Of a DNA stretch of 64,000 bases, positions 50,411-60,796 are shown one piece after another. The notes under the pieces are model-generated. The model saw nothing but the letters and a program-made list of their open reading frames with translations, did not search any database and was not told the origin of the DNA. Source of the stretch: Hydractinia symbiolongicarpus (Eukaryota; Cnidaria; Hydrozoa; Anthoathecata; Hydractiniidae); assembly GCF_029227915.1 (NCBI RefSeq), contig NC_079887.1:11906001-11970000 (forward strand), written 5' to 3'. How positions within the stretch are numbered: position 1 is the stretch's first letter; each line of letters opens with the position of its first letter. Both the position numbers and the translations under genes were made by a program.

Positions 50411-51133
50411 GTACATTGCAACCCTATCACGCGACGAAGTAAAAAATGTTTAAAATATACGCTGTCCTACACGAGAAATAATTTCCAAGATAAATCCCTA
50501 ACAAAACAAATATCTGTTCATATTTTGGTTCGCTTTATTCTCTCAACGCGAACAAAATCAACCGATATTGGCCTGACCTGTTTTATGTCAGGCAGTATCC
50601 ATAAATCATAGAACACAAACCCTGTCAAGGTTGTTTCTAGGTATTACTATATTATGCTCTTCCGTAAGGGTTTGACTGTAGCGATGGAAGTTATAGCGCA
50701 CCAACCTCTGTCAAGAATGTTTCTAGTTATTGATAAAAATTATAGGAATGTTTTCGTTTTGTTCCGTTGAGATACATCAAAGATATGCCGAATTGATAGA
50801 GATTACATCCAATTCTATCATCTCCTGACTCGCACTATACATTCAAAAATGTGTTTTATACTTGATGTGCTTAGCAACGACAAAACAATATTTGTGAGTT
50901 CCATGCTATCAAATATAAAACTTCTATACGCGACACTGAAACGCAAGAGGAAGATGTAATACTAAGACTTGAATAAAACTTAACGTGGATACTGCCTTAT
51001 ATTTCCCCTTAAGTCACACGGCATATACCGTCCGTGAAAAAATGGAAAAAAAGAATTCCGATCACTAAATTTAAAGTAAATAGACGTAACAACTTAAATG
51101 GAAGCAGCAAATTAAGTGTACTAAAACAAGTAA

Positions 51134-51202
51134 GTAACACTCCCAGCATTGTTTTTTTCTAAGTAACAGTTACTTAGAAAAAAACAATGCTGGGAGTGTT
51201 AC
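51134..51202. repeat. Perfect 34-bp inverted repeat around one base
   Basis: GTAACACTCCCAGCATTG... (34 bp) and its exact reverse complement are separated by a single A. A third partial copy (CACTCCCAGCATTGTTTCTT) follows immediately to about 51228. It may be a palindromic short element or replication-derived fold-back. Confidence 0.9.
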
Positions 51203-51596
51203 ACTCCCAGCATTGTTTCTTTCTAACACCCTAAAAATATTTGGCTAGATCCGCACCTGGAGTGCTACGAGACCTGATAGCAAAAAATTTTCTGATTTAT
51301 GTTGCCAGGAAGATTCTCGCTCCCTAAGCTGTGCCTCACTAAAGACCTGTCAATTGTTTGAAAAGACTACTCAGTCATACCTGGATGATTTGGCAACACA
51401 AAATGTTCGAAAAGACCTGACTGCGGCACTGTTTTGATCTCCGAATAACCTGTTTTTTTTCTCTAAGAAATTTCTAAATTGGCTTTTATAGTTGTAAAAC
51501 TTATATCTAAAATTCGTTGTCGTACTCCAAAAATTTTTTTACAACATTTACACGTTAATTTATAAACCACGCTGTTAGAATTACAATCAAATTTAC

Positions 51597-51841
51597 CTTT
51601 CTTAAATTATATGTTCCAGTAAAATCAAAACTGGAAAAAGTACTCGCATTTTCTAAAAAGTTATAAACTTGCCAATTTCTCTTACCACAACCTACATGTA
51701 TATTTTCTCGAGAATTGCAATCTCGAAGCTTAACCCGAACCAAGTAATCACCAAGAGTCTTAAAACGGCAAAAAAGAGCTAACGGCAAATGGGGAAAAAC
51801 TTTAGCATGTTCTTTATCACAACATAAGAAAATTTCTCTCA
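51597..51841 (-). CDS. Cysteine-bearing exon of a secreted-type protein, unidentified
   Basis: An open minus frame runs from about 51841 (possible acceptor attttgAG) to a donor AAG|GTAAAT at 51597. It encodes IFLCCDKEHAKVFPHLPL, FCRFKTLGDYLVRVKLRDCN, HVGCGKRNWQVYNFLENAS and FDFTGTYNLRK. The composition, cysteines and an N-x-S site suggest an extracellular protein. I do not recognise the fold. It is on the same strand as the exons at 48764-49010 and could belong to that gene through an intervening exon. Confidence 0.4.
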
Positions 51842-52199
51842 AAATGTTAAAAATATAAGATAATGCCTAGGTGAAATGTCAAAACTAAATAACCTTATTA
51901 TTCGATTTATCTTTATTACAGTAGTAGTATGTGATTATAAGCGGGTTTTGTTGCTTGCACCGGTCAAATCCCGCTTCAGCATCCCTTCGCAGATACCCAC
52001 TCAAAAATCATCAGCATAAATTTTCATAAACTGCTTAGGTCAGCAATCACTTACTCATGCGCAAACAGGTCGATAAACCTCTATACAGCAAAGTCAGAGC
52101 GCACCTGTCACGACTCCCTTGTCAGAGATGTACTTATAATAAAGAGAAATCAGCTGGTTAATAAATGAAAGGTGTGTTAGGCGTGAATCCTTGATGCTC

Positions 52200-54003
52200 G
52201 TATGTTCCACGTCATATAAAACCCAATACATGTTTAACATAGCTGTTAAACCGGCGTTCTACATACACGAGGATGTCCCATATTCCCCAAGACATGTGTA
52301 AGAAAACTGATGAACTGGAGCCCTAGACGTACACGTATGTCCCAGATCATTTCAAGACACAAGGTAGGTGCAATAAAGATATGAAGGGTAGCCCCACAAA
52401 CAGGTATGTCGCAAACTGATTCTTGACATCCATAATGTTGGAGGAGTGCAAGAAGCTTGAAGATTGGTGCGAAAAGCATAGATGTTTCAAATAAGATACA
52501 AGCTAGCATCCGCAGCGTGGCATTCTGACAGTGTCCGGGCTATTTGCTTTTCCGAAGATGAGAGAATGATATTGAACAGCTCTGCAGCTGAGTGAAGTCT
52601 CGGGTCGCACCAGCGAATTACATTCACATACACACGCCTGTCATGCAATAAAAAGATGTGGAAGGTAAAATACTATCAGCAACACGTTTTATGATGGAGG
52701 CAACGATCTATCCGGTACTAGTTACAGCCGGAAAACCACCAAATAAAGGAGGATGCTATAGTTTGGAAAACAGACCGTCGAATCGAAAAGAGTTTTAGGG
52801 TGACGTCATTGTCAACAATATCAAGGATGTGAATGTCGAAAACCTGATGCTATGCGACTCTATTCCTGCAAACAATGTTAAAGACGATAGAGATATGTGA
52901 TATGTAAAAACACTTATAATTGAGTCTTCCAATATAGTCAGGGTTCTGCGATAGCCATGTCATTTGATCTTGTAAACTACAGAAAGTGGTTGGCTAAGTA
53001 CTCCTCCCAGATTTTGGACAAGGTAGAAGCGTAAGAAGGGCATTGTTTCAGCAACAAAAGTGTGAAGAAAGATCGGTACATTAACCATAAACTAATGGAG
53101 TGAAAGAGCGATATTCGAACCAAATACACAAGAAAAAGGTTTTCCAAGGCCCTTGCAAATGTACGGCAATCATCAAGCTCGGAAGTGTATATAATCTCAT
53201 TGTAAAATCTTTATACTAATACTATCATTCGCTTGTTTGTTTGTCTTTATCGCAACTTTTTTATGATCACATTTGTAAAATTACTATTATTATTGCTATT
53301 GTATTAGAACTGCATCTCGGCATATCTTGTTTTTCTAACAAAAGGTCCTTGCGACAGCATCTGTTCAATTTCTTTTTATAACTCTTTTAAAACAAAATAT
53401 TTCCATCCACATACTTTCACAAGCTCGCTAACAGCAGAAAATTTATAGGATCTTGGGGTAGATGTAGTTTTGATTCTGTTCCAACTTTTAATTTTAGATA
53501 CGTGTTGGTTTTATTAAAGCAAATGCAACCGTAATAGCAAAATGGAATAGTGTGAAAACATGTTTACAGCTGTCCCTGCACAAAGTTACGTTTAGACGTG
53601 TAAGTACAAGTAGGTCCCTATTCATGGTGCTAGCTACCTTAGCGATTTTGATTATGACGAGAGCTTTACCGAGTTGTATCATGCCCAAAGTTTTGTATGG
53701 TTAACACCAGCCATATAAACAAATAGCTTGGAAGAATTGTCTTGTACGAAATATCAACATCCTGAAGAAGGAAACGGCTATTTTACGTATAAAAGGTAGA
53801 TTTAGTATACTATGGGTCCCTATTGCACACCTTATGTAGAGACAGCCTAGAAGGTGAATCTCAGAAAATACATTGAGGAATTTAGCAGAGATGCAGGACG
53901 TCTCGTTCATGATGGAGACTTATTGATCGATGCTGCCACTGGAAAGGCGCTTGCAGTGAAAGTCGAGCAACGCTCTGGAGGATGCACAAGCGGTATCCTG
54001 TAG
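52200..54003 (+). pseudogene. Decayed multi-ORF insert, possibly endogenised large-DNA-virus-like sequence
   Basis: Several successive plus-strand frames read as protein between scattered stops. Around 52250-52560 there are two short repeats of the PDHFKTQ-x2-C type followed by a CEKH/EDE segment. This repeat type is, to my knowledge, common in uncharacterised proteins of giant viruses and marine environmental sequences. Further remnants begin near 52702, 52961, 53560 and 53830, each with one to a few stops kept in frame. The segment is less AT-rich than its surroundings. Host genes, Polinton-type elements or a bacterial insert remain possible. All remnants are broken and none could make a full product. 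Confidence 0.35.
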
Positions 54004-54059
54004 TTCTGTCGAGTCATATACCCTACAAAACCTAAAGTTGATACTTAGGTGGACACTCT

Positions 54060-54737
54060 AAGTACCACTTGCATACTGCACAGATTGAAGCTTACTTAAC
54101 TCTTCGTACTTACCTGCCTGTCGCTCTTTTGCCACTAGCTCTGCACGTCCCTTCTCATCGATGTTATACACAATGCGTTCCACGCAGGTATTGCTTTTTT
54201 GATGTAGTCGTGCGTTGGCCTGGGAGTGTCCATGATGCACGAATTTGGGGGAATTCTGTTGTCAATGACCAGTTAAGGGCAGGTGCAATCCCACCTAATC
54301 CGAAAGTGATTGTTCCAGGAGAAACACCAGTGCCAGTGTGTTTGTTAGGTGACCCTGCTTATCCACTTCTCCCATATCTTATGAAATAATATGCAGCTGG
54401 AGGAAGTAATCCTCAGAAAGAGTTTTATTCATATCGATTATCTTCGGCTAGGATGGTAGTTGAATGTGCTTTTGGTAGACTCAAGGGCCACTTTGGGATA
54501 CTGAAGAAACAGATGGACACAAAATTAGAAGACACATTGCTTATAATATATGCCTGTTTTATCTTGCATAATTTTTGTGAACATAACAAAGAAACATTAT
54601 CTAATGATATAACTCAAACAGTAAATCAAGAACAAAACCAACAGCAACCTCTAACTATAGTTGATGCACACGCCAGCACTAGCAATGATATGGGAGGAAA
54701 ACGAAATCGAAAAATATTTACAAAGTACTTTGAATGA
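54060..54737 (+). pseudogene. PIF/Harbinger nuclease (HARBI1-like), C-terminal half
   Basis: The frame carries [20 protein letters not shown] (second catalytic Asp in VHDAR), [17 protein letters not shown], then a TAA at about 54388 where GAA would be expected, then SYRLSSARMVVECAFGRLKG with the final catalytic Glu (VVECAFGRLK), LIIYACFILHNFCE and a tail ending GKRNRKIFTKYF. The first third with the GVIDGTH-type first Asp is absent. The tail is in the same frame after the stop, so one substitution and 5' truncation inactivate it. The nuclease works with the Myb-like protein encoded next door. Confidence 0.75.
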
Positions 54738-55030
54738 AGGCACCAAAAACATTATTCCTAGATCAAACTATACAATAGCTATAGTTTTAATATTTGTTTT
54801 GGATAACCTGGTGTACAGTACCAGAAAAATTAGTATATATACTACTGTAAATAAAATATCTATATAAGCTGTGAAAATTACTTCAGTTTTAAAATATGTC
54901 ACTATTTCTGTTGTTGACCTCGAAATGGACGTTCTAAGATATCATTGACTTCTGACACTCGAACCCCAGGTTGGTTCAAAACAGTATTGCTTAGGTTTGG
55001 AAACAAATTATATGTTACAACCTGTGGTCT

Positions 55031-55882
55031 TTAGGGATTAGTAGCATGTATACTTGCAAAACTTTGTGCAATAGTGTTCCCCACATGTTCAATGCACTTT
55101 GCCATTTTAGACATACTGTCCTTATAGTCTGCATCTGACTGATTAATTCTATCTAATAACTTTCGCTTTAATTCCAAGTCCTCCCTCGCAAGTTTTAATT
55201 GTTGATTTTCAAGCGACAACTTTTTTGATAGCCGATTATGCCTTTCATCTTTCAAGTATTTTCCAATTTTCTTACGTCTGTCTTCATTATTACTGCTGTT
55301 CTCCTTACTGGAAGATGTTGAACTGCATGAGGAAACTAACTCACCATGGTCATCAATTGTTGTATCATCATTGTATGTAGAGTTCAGAGGCAAAACAGGG
55401 GAAATATTAGGCTCTGGTAATTCCACAGTAGAACTTTCCTGAGTTGGAACTGTTGCAGAAGATTCAAAACCACCACTCAGGCTAATAGTAGATGGTGACC
55501 CTGTCCATATGTCAGTGCATAGGTCAAAAAATGTCATGACCATTCTACCCCCACCGCTTCTGCGGCCAGCATCTACAGCCTTCTTGTAGCTGTAACGTAT
55601 GTTTTTCAGTTTGCTAGTAACTCTCTGCCTACTCAGTTCGCTGAGTCTGTTACCACTCCTTGGATAGTCTTCATCACTGTTCTTTGGGTAAGAATCTTGA
55701 AAGTTTCCTGTTATTGTTCCATACTTAGTCCTGATACTCTCCCAGTTTTTTCCTTGTAGTTCATTTTCCACTTTGTAGGCTTTCACTGTCTCCAGCAGAA
55801 GCTCAATCTCCTTATCAGTCCATGTGAACGAGCCCTCAGACGCCATTTTGTTTACTTTCTTAACGCTCTTGCTCATCCACAT
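55031..55882 (-). CDS. Myb/SANT-like DNA-binding protein of the PIF/Harbinger element
   Basis: An intact 283-codon ORF; the methionine 12 codons in (MASEGSFTWTDKE) is the likelier start. The N-terminus has a Myb/SANT-like domain: FTWTDKEIELLLETVKAYK, NWESIRTKYGTI, RVTSKLKNIRYSYKKAVDAG, and FFDLCTDIWTGSP. The middle is Ser/Thr-rich, and the C-terminus is a charged coiled coil (KLSLENQQLKLAREDLELKR) ending HATNP. PIF/Harbinger elements encode such a protein next to the nuclease, and it brings the nuclease to the element ends. It converges on the nuclease gene, with the 3' ends about 290 bp apart. Confidence 0.78.
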   Translation of the reverse strand: MWMSKSVKKVNKMASEGSFTWTDKEIELLLETVKAYKVENELQGKNWESIRTKYGTITGNFQDSYPKNSDEDYPRSGNRLSELSRQRVTSKLKNIRYSYKKAVDAGRRSGGGRMVMTFFDLCTDIWTGSPSTISLSGGFESSATVPTQESSTVELPEPNISPVLPLNSTYNDDTTIDDHGELVSSCSSTSSSKENSSNNEDRRKKIGKYLKDERHNRLSKKLSLENQQLKLAREDLELKRKLLDRINQSDADYKDSMSKMAKCIEHVGNTIAQSFASIHATNP

Positions 55883-56370
55883 AATATCTAGTCCAGTTAT
55901 ATGATTAACTGGACTGGCTGGGCGAGAACATCAAACCATTACCCCTATTTTTCATGTGAACATGCCGGTCGCTGGGCATTTCGAAACAGTTATACTCCGT
56001 AACGAAATCTATCCGCAACGTGTAAACATAGCCTAAGAAACAAAGGAATGAACTTCCACATGATACTGTGTGAACATAGGTTATGTCGTTCATAAATCAT
56101 ACCACAAACCATTGTAACTAAAAGATTTTTTAAAGAAACATTTCATGCTCAAATAAGGAAAATTAAAAAACAATCCAAGGTCAAGTTATCAGTATTTTAA
56201 GATTACAATATTCAGAAAATCTAAAACACCAGTGTAAAAAAATCGATCGGAGATGTGAAGTGCGTCTGGTCTACAGGTAGGCTAAAAAAAATACACTATT
56301 CAATAGAGCCGCTGCTACCCTATCTTTGTTACACGCAAAAAGGGACCGCGAACGATGTTATACAATCGAT

Positions 56371-56966
56371 ACTACTTTCTCTCAAAAGGGATGCTGCGCT
56401 ATTGGATATTTCAATAGACATCAAGACAAGTCACAAGACTCAGTAAAACTAACAACAGGGGTTAAGCCACAGGTGTACGGTCTGGCTTTGAATGCCCAGT
56501 GGAGCGCCTAATAAGAACCGCAAAGTGTCACACATTCAGGAGGAGCGTTTTAGTACAGGTATGCAGTATGTCGTAAATATAGTAAGGCAGCCACAACAAT
56601 TAAGTGTTTCGGTTGATATGTACTTTTTTAAATATATATAGCTTTAGCTGAAATAAAAACAAAAATGATGTTATTTTCGCTCAAAAGGGCGCTGTGCTAT
56701 TGGATATATCAACAGATATCAAGACAAGTCACAAGACTCAGTAAAACTAACAACAGGGGTTAAGCCACAGGTGTACGGTCTGGTTTTGAATGCCCAGTGG
56801 AGCGCCTAATAAGAACAACAGTGTCACATGGTGGAGCGTTTTAGTGCAGGTATGCAGTATCTCGTAAATCAAACAAAAGCGACCACAACATTTGAGTGTT
56901 TCGGTTGATATGTACCTTTTTAAATATATATAATTTTATATATAGTTTCCCACTCGTTGATACCCC
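56371..56966. repeat. 298-bp tandem duplication
   Basis: Two units start near 56371 and 56669. They share CAAGACAAGTCACAAGACTC, ACAACAGGGGTTAAGCCACA, GAATGCCCAGTGGAGCGCCT and the TTTTAGT(A/G)CAGGTATGCAGTAT block, which is related to the repeat family at 10240. Confidence 0.85.
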
Positions 56967-56999
56967 GTCATAACAGAAATAGTCGGTCACCCTTTTATT

Positions 57000-57341
57000 A
57001 TGTTTTTAGGCAGAAGCGTTCCGTCAGTAATTAAAACCAGAAATAATGGGAGCGTACCCCTGATGGCGAAAGTTGTACCAAATGGATTAGGAGCTAAATT
57101 ACTTTACATGCAGCCTTACCCTGAATCGACCATTAACAGTGATAGTGTGTTTGCAGTCAATCCACTTTTCAATTCACCAAGCTTTTTATCAGAAAGAATA
57201 CGAGAGTTTGAAGGCCGCTACAGTATTTCTGACCTTTTTGGATCTCTAGCGAATGAAACAATTGGCAATTTTCGAGAAGCTCCTCTGTATTTTACTAACT
57301 TAGCACGTACATTACAACTAAGGATTACATTAAAACTGTGA
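57000..57341 (+). CDS. Unidentified ORF or terminal exon, 113 codons
   Basis: An open frame from ATG 57000 to a stop at 57341, with an AG acceptor-like site just inside it (gtttttAG at 57010). It reads SVPSVIKTRNNGSVPLMAKV, GLGAKLLYMQPYPES, SERIREFEGRYSISDLFGSL and ends LARTLQLRITLKL. Composition is protein-like and less AT-rich than the flanks. No family is recognised. It may be a lone last exon of a plus-strand gene. Confidence 0.35.
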   Translation: MFLGRSVPSVIKTRNNGSVPLMAKVVPNGLGAKLLYMQPYPESTINSDSVFAVNPLFNSPSFLSERIREFEGRYSISDLFGSLANETIGNFREAPLYFTNLARTLQLRITLKL

Positions 57342-58530
57342 AAAATTTTTCTTTGTATTTCAATCTTCCTCTACCCTGCTCCCATGTGTTAAGAAAATTA
57401 CTAAAAAACAATTATTTTAGAACAGCTATACTCGTTTCTAAGAACAATGCTGATAATTGCTGAAAGAGTAATCAAAAAATGAGAACAATGGCAAGACTGA
57501 AATTTTACTGCTATTTTGTTTTTTAAGATGTCGAAAAAATGCTTGTCAACAAGAATTCGGTCAATTTAGAAATGTATTTTTTCAAAATCTTCATTACTTC
57601 ACGAGTTAGCACTGAACATAATTTTTGCTTTGTGTTTTTTATAATGGGGTTAACTGAAAGGAAGTACGAGTTTTTCAACGAATCAAACACTTGAAATTAT
57701 TGAAATGTTTATCGTTTTGATATTATTTTGTGCTAGAATGAGGAATTATATTATAACGAAAATCATCCAGACTTCAAATGTATGCTCAATTGCTCAAAGT
57801 ATTTGCAAATGAAATGGAAGTCTGCAAATCAACCTTAAAATTTCCAGATGTCTGTTTGGTTAGGCATATTTTAATGTAACAAATATATTTTTAGGTGTAT
57901 GAATGTTTTTCTGCGACATAATAAAAAAGCATGCCACACAAGCCCGGCTGAATTATTCCGAATGTGCTATCAAAGTGGCGAATATCTGTTTAGTAAATAC
58001 ACATTTTCCTTAGATCCGCTGAACTTCTATAATTCATTGGGGCGATCTTATTTTTCGGATTTCAGAACTTAAAATATTTTACTTATGTTCTTTACAAAAA
58101 GTGACGAAATTTTGGATAGGTGACTAATATTTTTTGCTGACCCAACTTTTTTTCCGACCTCCTTTTTGCCGTTTTTTCTTTTTTTTTGCTAATTTTTATC
58201 AGTTGTATGCAATTATTCTTTATTAGTGACTAAATTTAAAAAATGAGTCGGCCAAAAATACTAAATTCAAAGTTTAGTCAGCAAAAAGTGATTAAATTTT
58301 GTCTAAGTGAATAATATTTTTGCCGACTTTCTATTTTTGCCGACTTTTTTTTACCGAAAAGGTACATTTTTTATAAGCATGATATTTTTAGCCAGGTAGG
58401 AATGGATTTAAAACTCATTTTCCAATTTCTACTAATAAAAAAGTAACTATTATTTTCTTATATCGCTTGTTCTTAGATACAATAACGTGCTTTTATTACC
58501 TATGAAATTTTAACATTACGTAAAAACAAT
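57342..58530. other. AT-rich stretch
   Basis: No exon was supported. Near 58100-58400 a loose repeat of TTTTTGCCGACTTTTT / GTGACTAAATTT words is visible. Confidence 0.4.
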
Positions 58531-58536
58531 AGATTT

Positions 58537-60111
58537 TCAGTTATCCAATATAATATTTCTAAGGACTTCTAAAATACAATTTAATCTTTCTACAGTATAA
58601 GCATTCATAGCACTGGAACGAAAGTGTGGGGACCGCTCCTCGTTTACTGCCCATTCCAAAATGCAGTTCGCACAACCGAGAATTTGCCTGCAGCAAAACG
58701 ATTTAATTAATTGTCGGTGTAGCTAAATCGTTGCAAACGAGACATTGAAACGCATCAACCAAAGGGAATTTTATTCGGTGCATTTGTAACGATCTCCTAA
58801 ACGCTTCTGCATCTTCACTGAGACACTCTACAACCACCATAGACTTCATAGACACCTTTATTTCTTCCAGTGTGATTAAGATGTCAGCAAAAATTAAAGT
58901 TAAAAAATCTTAAATCCAATACGTCACAGTATAAAAAAGCATCATGAGTTTTAGTCACAATATGTCACCTGACTGTGGCGTTGCAGTTGTGTAATTAGTG
59001 TTGGAGCTACTGTGTGAGCGTACAAAGATTGTTGACACGCACAATACTTTCCGTGAATTGCATTTCCAAAACGACACGCCTGTTTCTTTAATAGAAACAA
59101 TACAATCGTTCAGAAAAATTATCAAAGAAAATCGAGAAAGTCAGATTATACCTCTTGTTGCTGGTGAATCTTCATCCTTCAGAAGATTTGATTGTACTAG
59201 TAATATATTTGTATCCTGGAACATGTTAATTGCGGCGCTAGTTTTGCTTCTCACATTTGCGTTCACTTTGTTAATTTGTGCATACACCATTCTCACATGA
59301 TGATTCTCAGCTTAAGACAATAATTTGCTTTACAACTGTTACCGTTAAAAATCTCACAAATAGTTACTCATAAGTAATTACTTATTTTTCTGCCCTTGGG
59401 TTCCGCCAATATGAGCTTCAACGAAAACGTCTCCGGTAAAGCGTTACTTCGTTTTCTCGCTGCCGAAGTTGTCCTAGTGGACAACTTATCGCTTGGCAAA
59501 AATATGTTCAGAATTATTGCAGATAACTCACAATTAAAGGGTTCTTTAAAAAAACGTTCGCCCCCTAGAACAACAAAGTGAATAATTATTAACTTGTTTT
59601 AAATTGTTATTCAATGCCTTCTGTTTTTATATGGTTTGTTCTTATGTAAGAGAATGTGCACTATTTTAAAAAAGATGTTCACCCAGGTGCCCTTCTTCTC
59701 GTTTGAGTTCGAAAAATCCCAAACTGTGGGGACGGAGCATCTATTTGCTGCACATTTACAATACTTTCTCCTTCTACTGTGTAAATTGTTCCTTCGACAG
59801 CCTGTGACAAACACTGGAAGGTACCGTCCTGGTTCGGAAACTCAGAGTTACCGAAATCTTCAGTAAAGTATACTGTATCCGCCTGAAGCTATAACATATT
59901 TTGAGTATGGAAGAGGAAAGTTAAGTTCAGTTAGTAGGTGTATGCCACATTACATGACAGATTATTTTACCTTAAATATCATGGTGAGTCGTTCTACTGT
60001 TACTTGTAATCTTCTTAAAGTCCTATCCATGCCTCTTTCACCATCAATACGAAAGGTAAGCGTTGGATCCATGGCTTCATCAGACTGTGTTGTGTTGGAA
60101 CAATGTGCCAT
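58537..60111 (-). pseudogene. Six-exon gene with RING-like C-terminus, three lesions
   Basis: Exons 59971-60111, 59683-59882, 59343-59564, 59152-59310, 58969-59085 and 58537-58908 join with GT-AG borders and matching phases, apart from one extra base in exon 3. Start MAHCSNTTQSDEAMDP; exon 2 has DTVYFTEDFGNSEFPNQDG and SQAVEGTIYTVEGES; exon 3 has FNCELSAIILNIFLPSDKL and LAEPKGRKISNYL; exon 4 ends DEDSPATR; exon 5 has FWKCNSRKVL. Exon 6 has FQCLVCNDLATP then, after a one-base frameshift near 58710, CCRQILGCANCILEW and SPHFR, a RING-like C-x2-C...CC-x4-GC-x2-C pattern whose last two Cys ligands look replaced (S and F). Lesions: T-run insertion near 59545, TGA at 59368-59370, and the exon 6 shift. 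It is either a recent pseudogene or a gene with sequence errors. Function unknown; RING-type modules often act in ubiquitin transfer. Confidence 0.6.
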
Positions 60112-60379
60112 GATGCGTCTTTTATTGGCAGAATTCGCGTGGATTCCCGACAACAATTAAAAAAAGAACATTAACTCCTTATATAGTGTGCCATGAGGTG
60201 GAGTATTGTTTTTTATGTTAGGCCCAGTGTTTGGCTAGAATAGGTTCAGACAGTGTGTGGTGAAAAAATGGGACACAGGAAGAAGAAAAAAAGGACAGTA
60301 CGGAAATACTCCTCAAGATGAAAATATAACAAAATGAAAATCCCGAAAAATAAAAAAATGTCGAATTAAAGAATACAGA

Positions 60380-60600
60380 AAGTTGAAAAAATATATTAAA
60401 CATTGAAAAAAGTCAGAAATCCAAATTTAAAGAAATCCAAAATTAAAAAAACGAAATTAAAAAATTCGAAATTGAAAAACTGAAAATCCAAAATTTAAAA
60501 AATTTAAAATTCGAAATTGAAAAATTGAAAATACGAAATTGAAAAAATCCAAAATTTGATTTCAAACGATTGGAAATCCAAAATTGGAAATCTAAAGTTA
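60380..60600. repeat. Degenerate short tandem array (AAATTCGAAATTGAAAAA type)
   Basis: Roughly twelve copies of a 16-18-bp word, AAATTCGAAATTGAAAAAT with variants such as AAATCCAAAATTT. Confidence 0.75.
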
Positions 60601-60796
60601 GTTATGTGTTGAATAGATGAAGGTATTAAAATTTTCTGTGCGAAAAACCAGTTTTCCCAACGAAAAATTGAATGGCCCTTTGGGTACACGCATTGAGTGG
60701 GGAAATAGTATGTATTGCGTTTTTATTATTGAAAAAAATTTGAAGTCGTTATTACTATCTCGCCTGCAAGGAGTATTCAAATACAGCTCTCCGTCC

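Larger units (their letters stand above)
53960..56110. mobile_element. PIF/Harbinger element, 5'-truncated
   Basis: The convergent nuclease and Myb-like genes define the element. The left part, including the start of the nuclease gene, abuts the decayed insert at 52.2-54.0 kb. Terminal inverted repeats were not resolved, so the outer limits are approximate. Confidence 0.5.

Noticed and set aside
52246-52509. Minus-strand ORF of 87 codons, cysteine-bearing
   Set aside because: The plus strand has recognisable repeat remnants in the same place, so the minus frame is likely a shadow.
58998-59300. Plus-strand ORF with a strong hydrophobic C-terminal segment
   Set aside because: It lies antisense to two phase-consistent exons of the minus-strand RING-like gene, which explain the region better.
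59396-59866. Plus-strand ORFs of 61 and 76 codons
   Set aside because: They overlap exons 2 and 3 of the minus-strand six-exon gene and are shadows of it.
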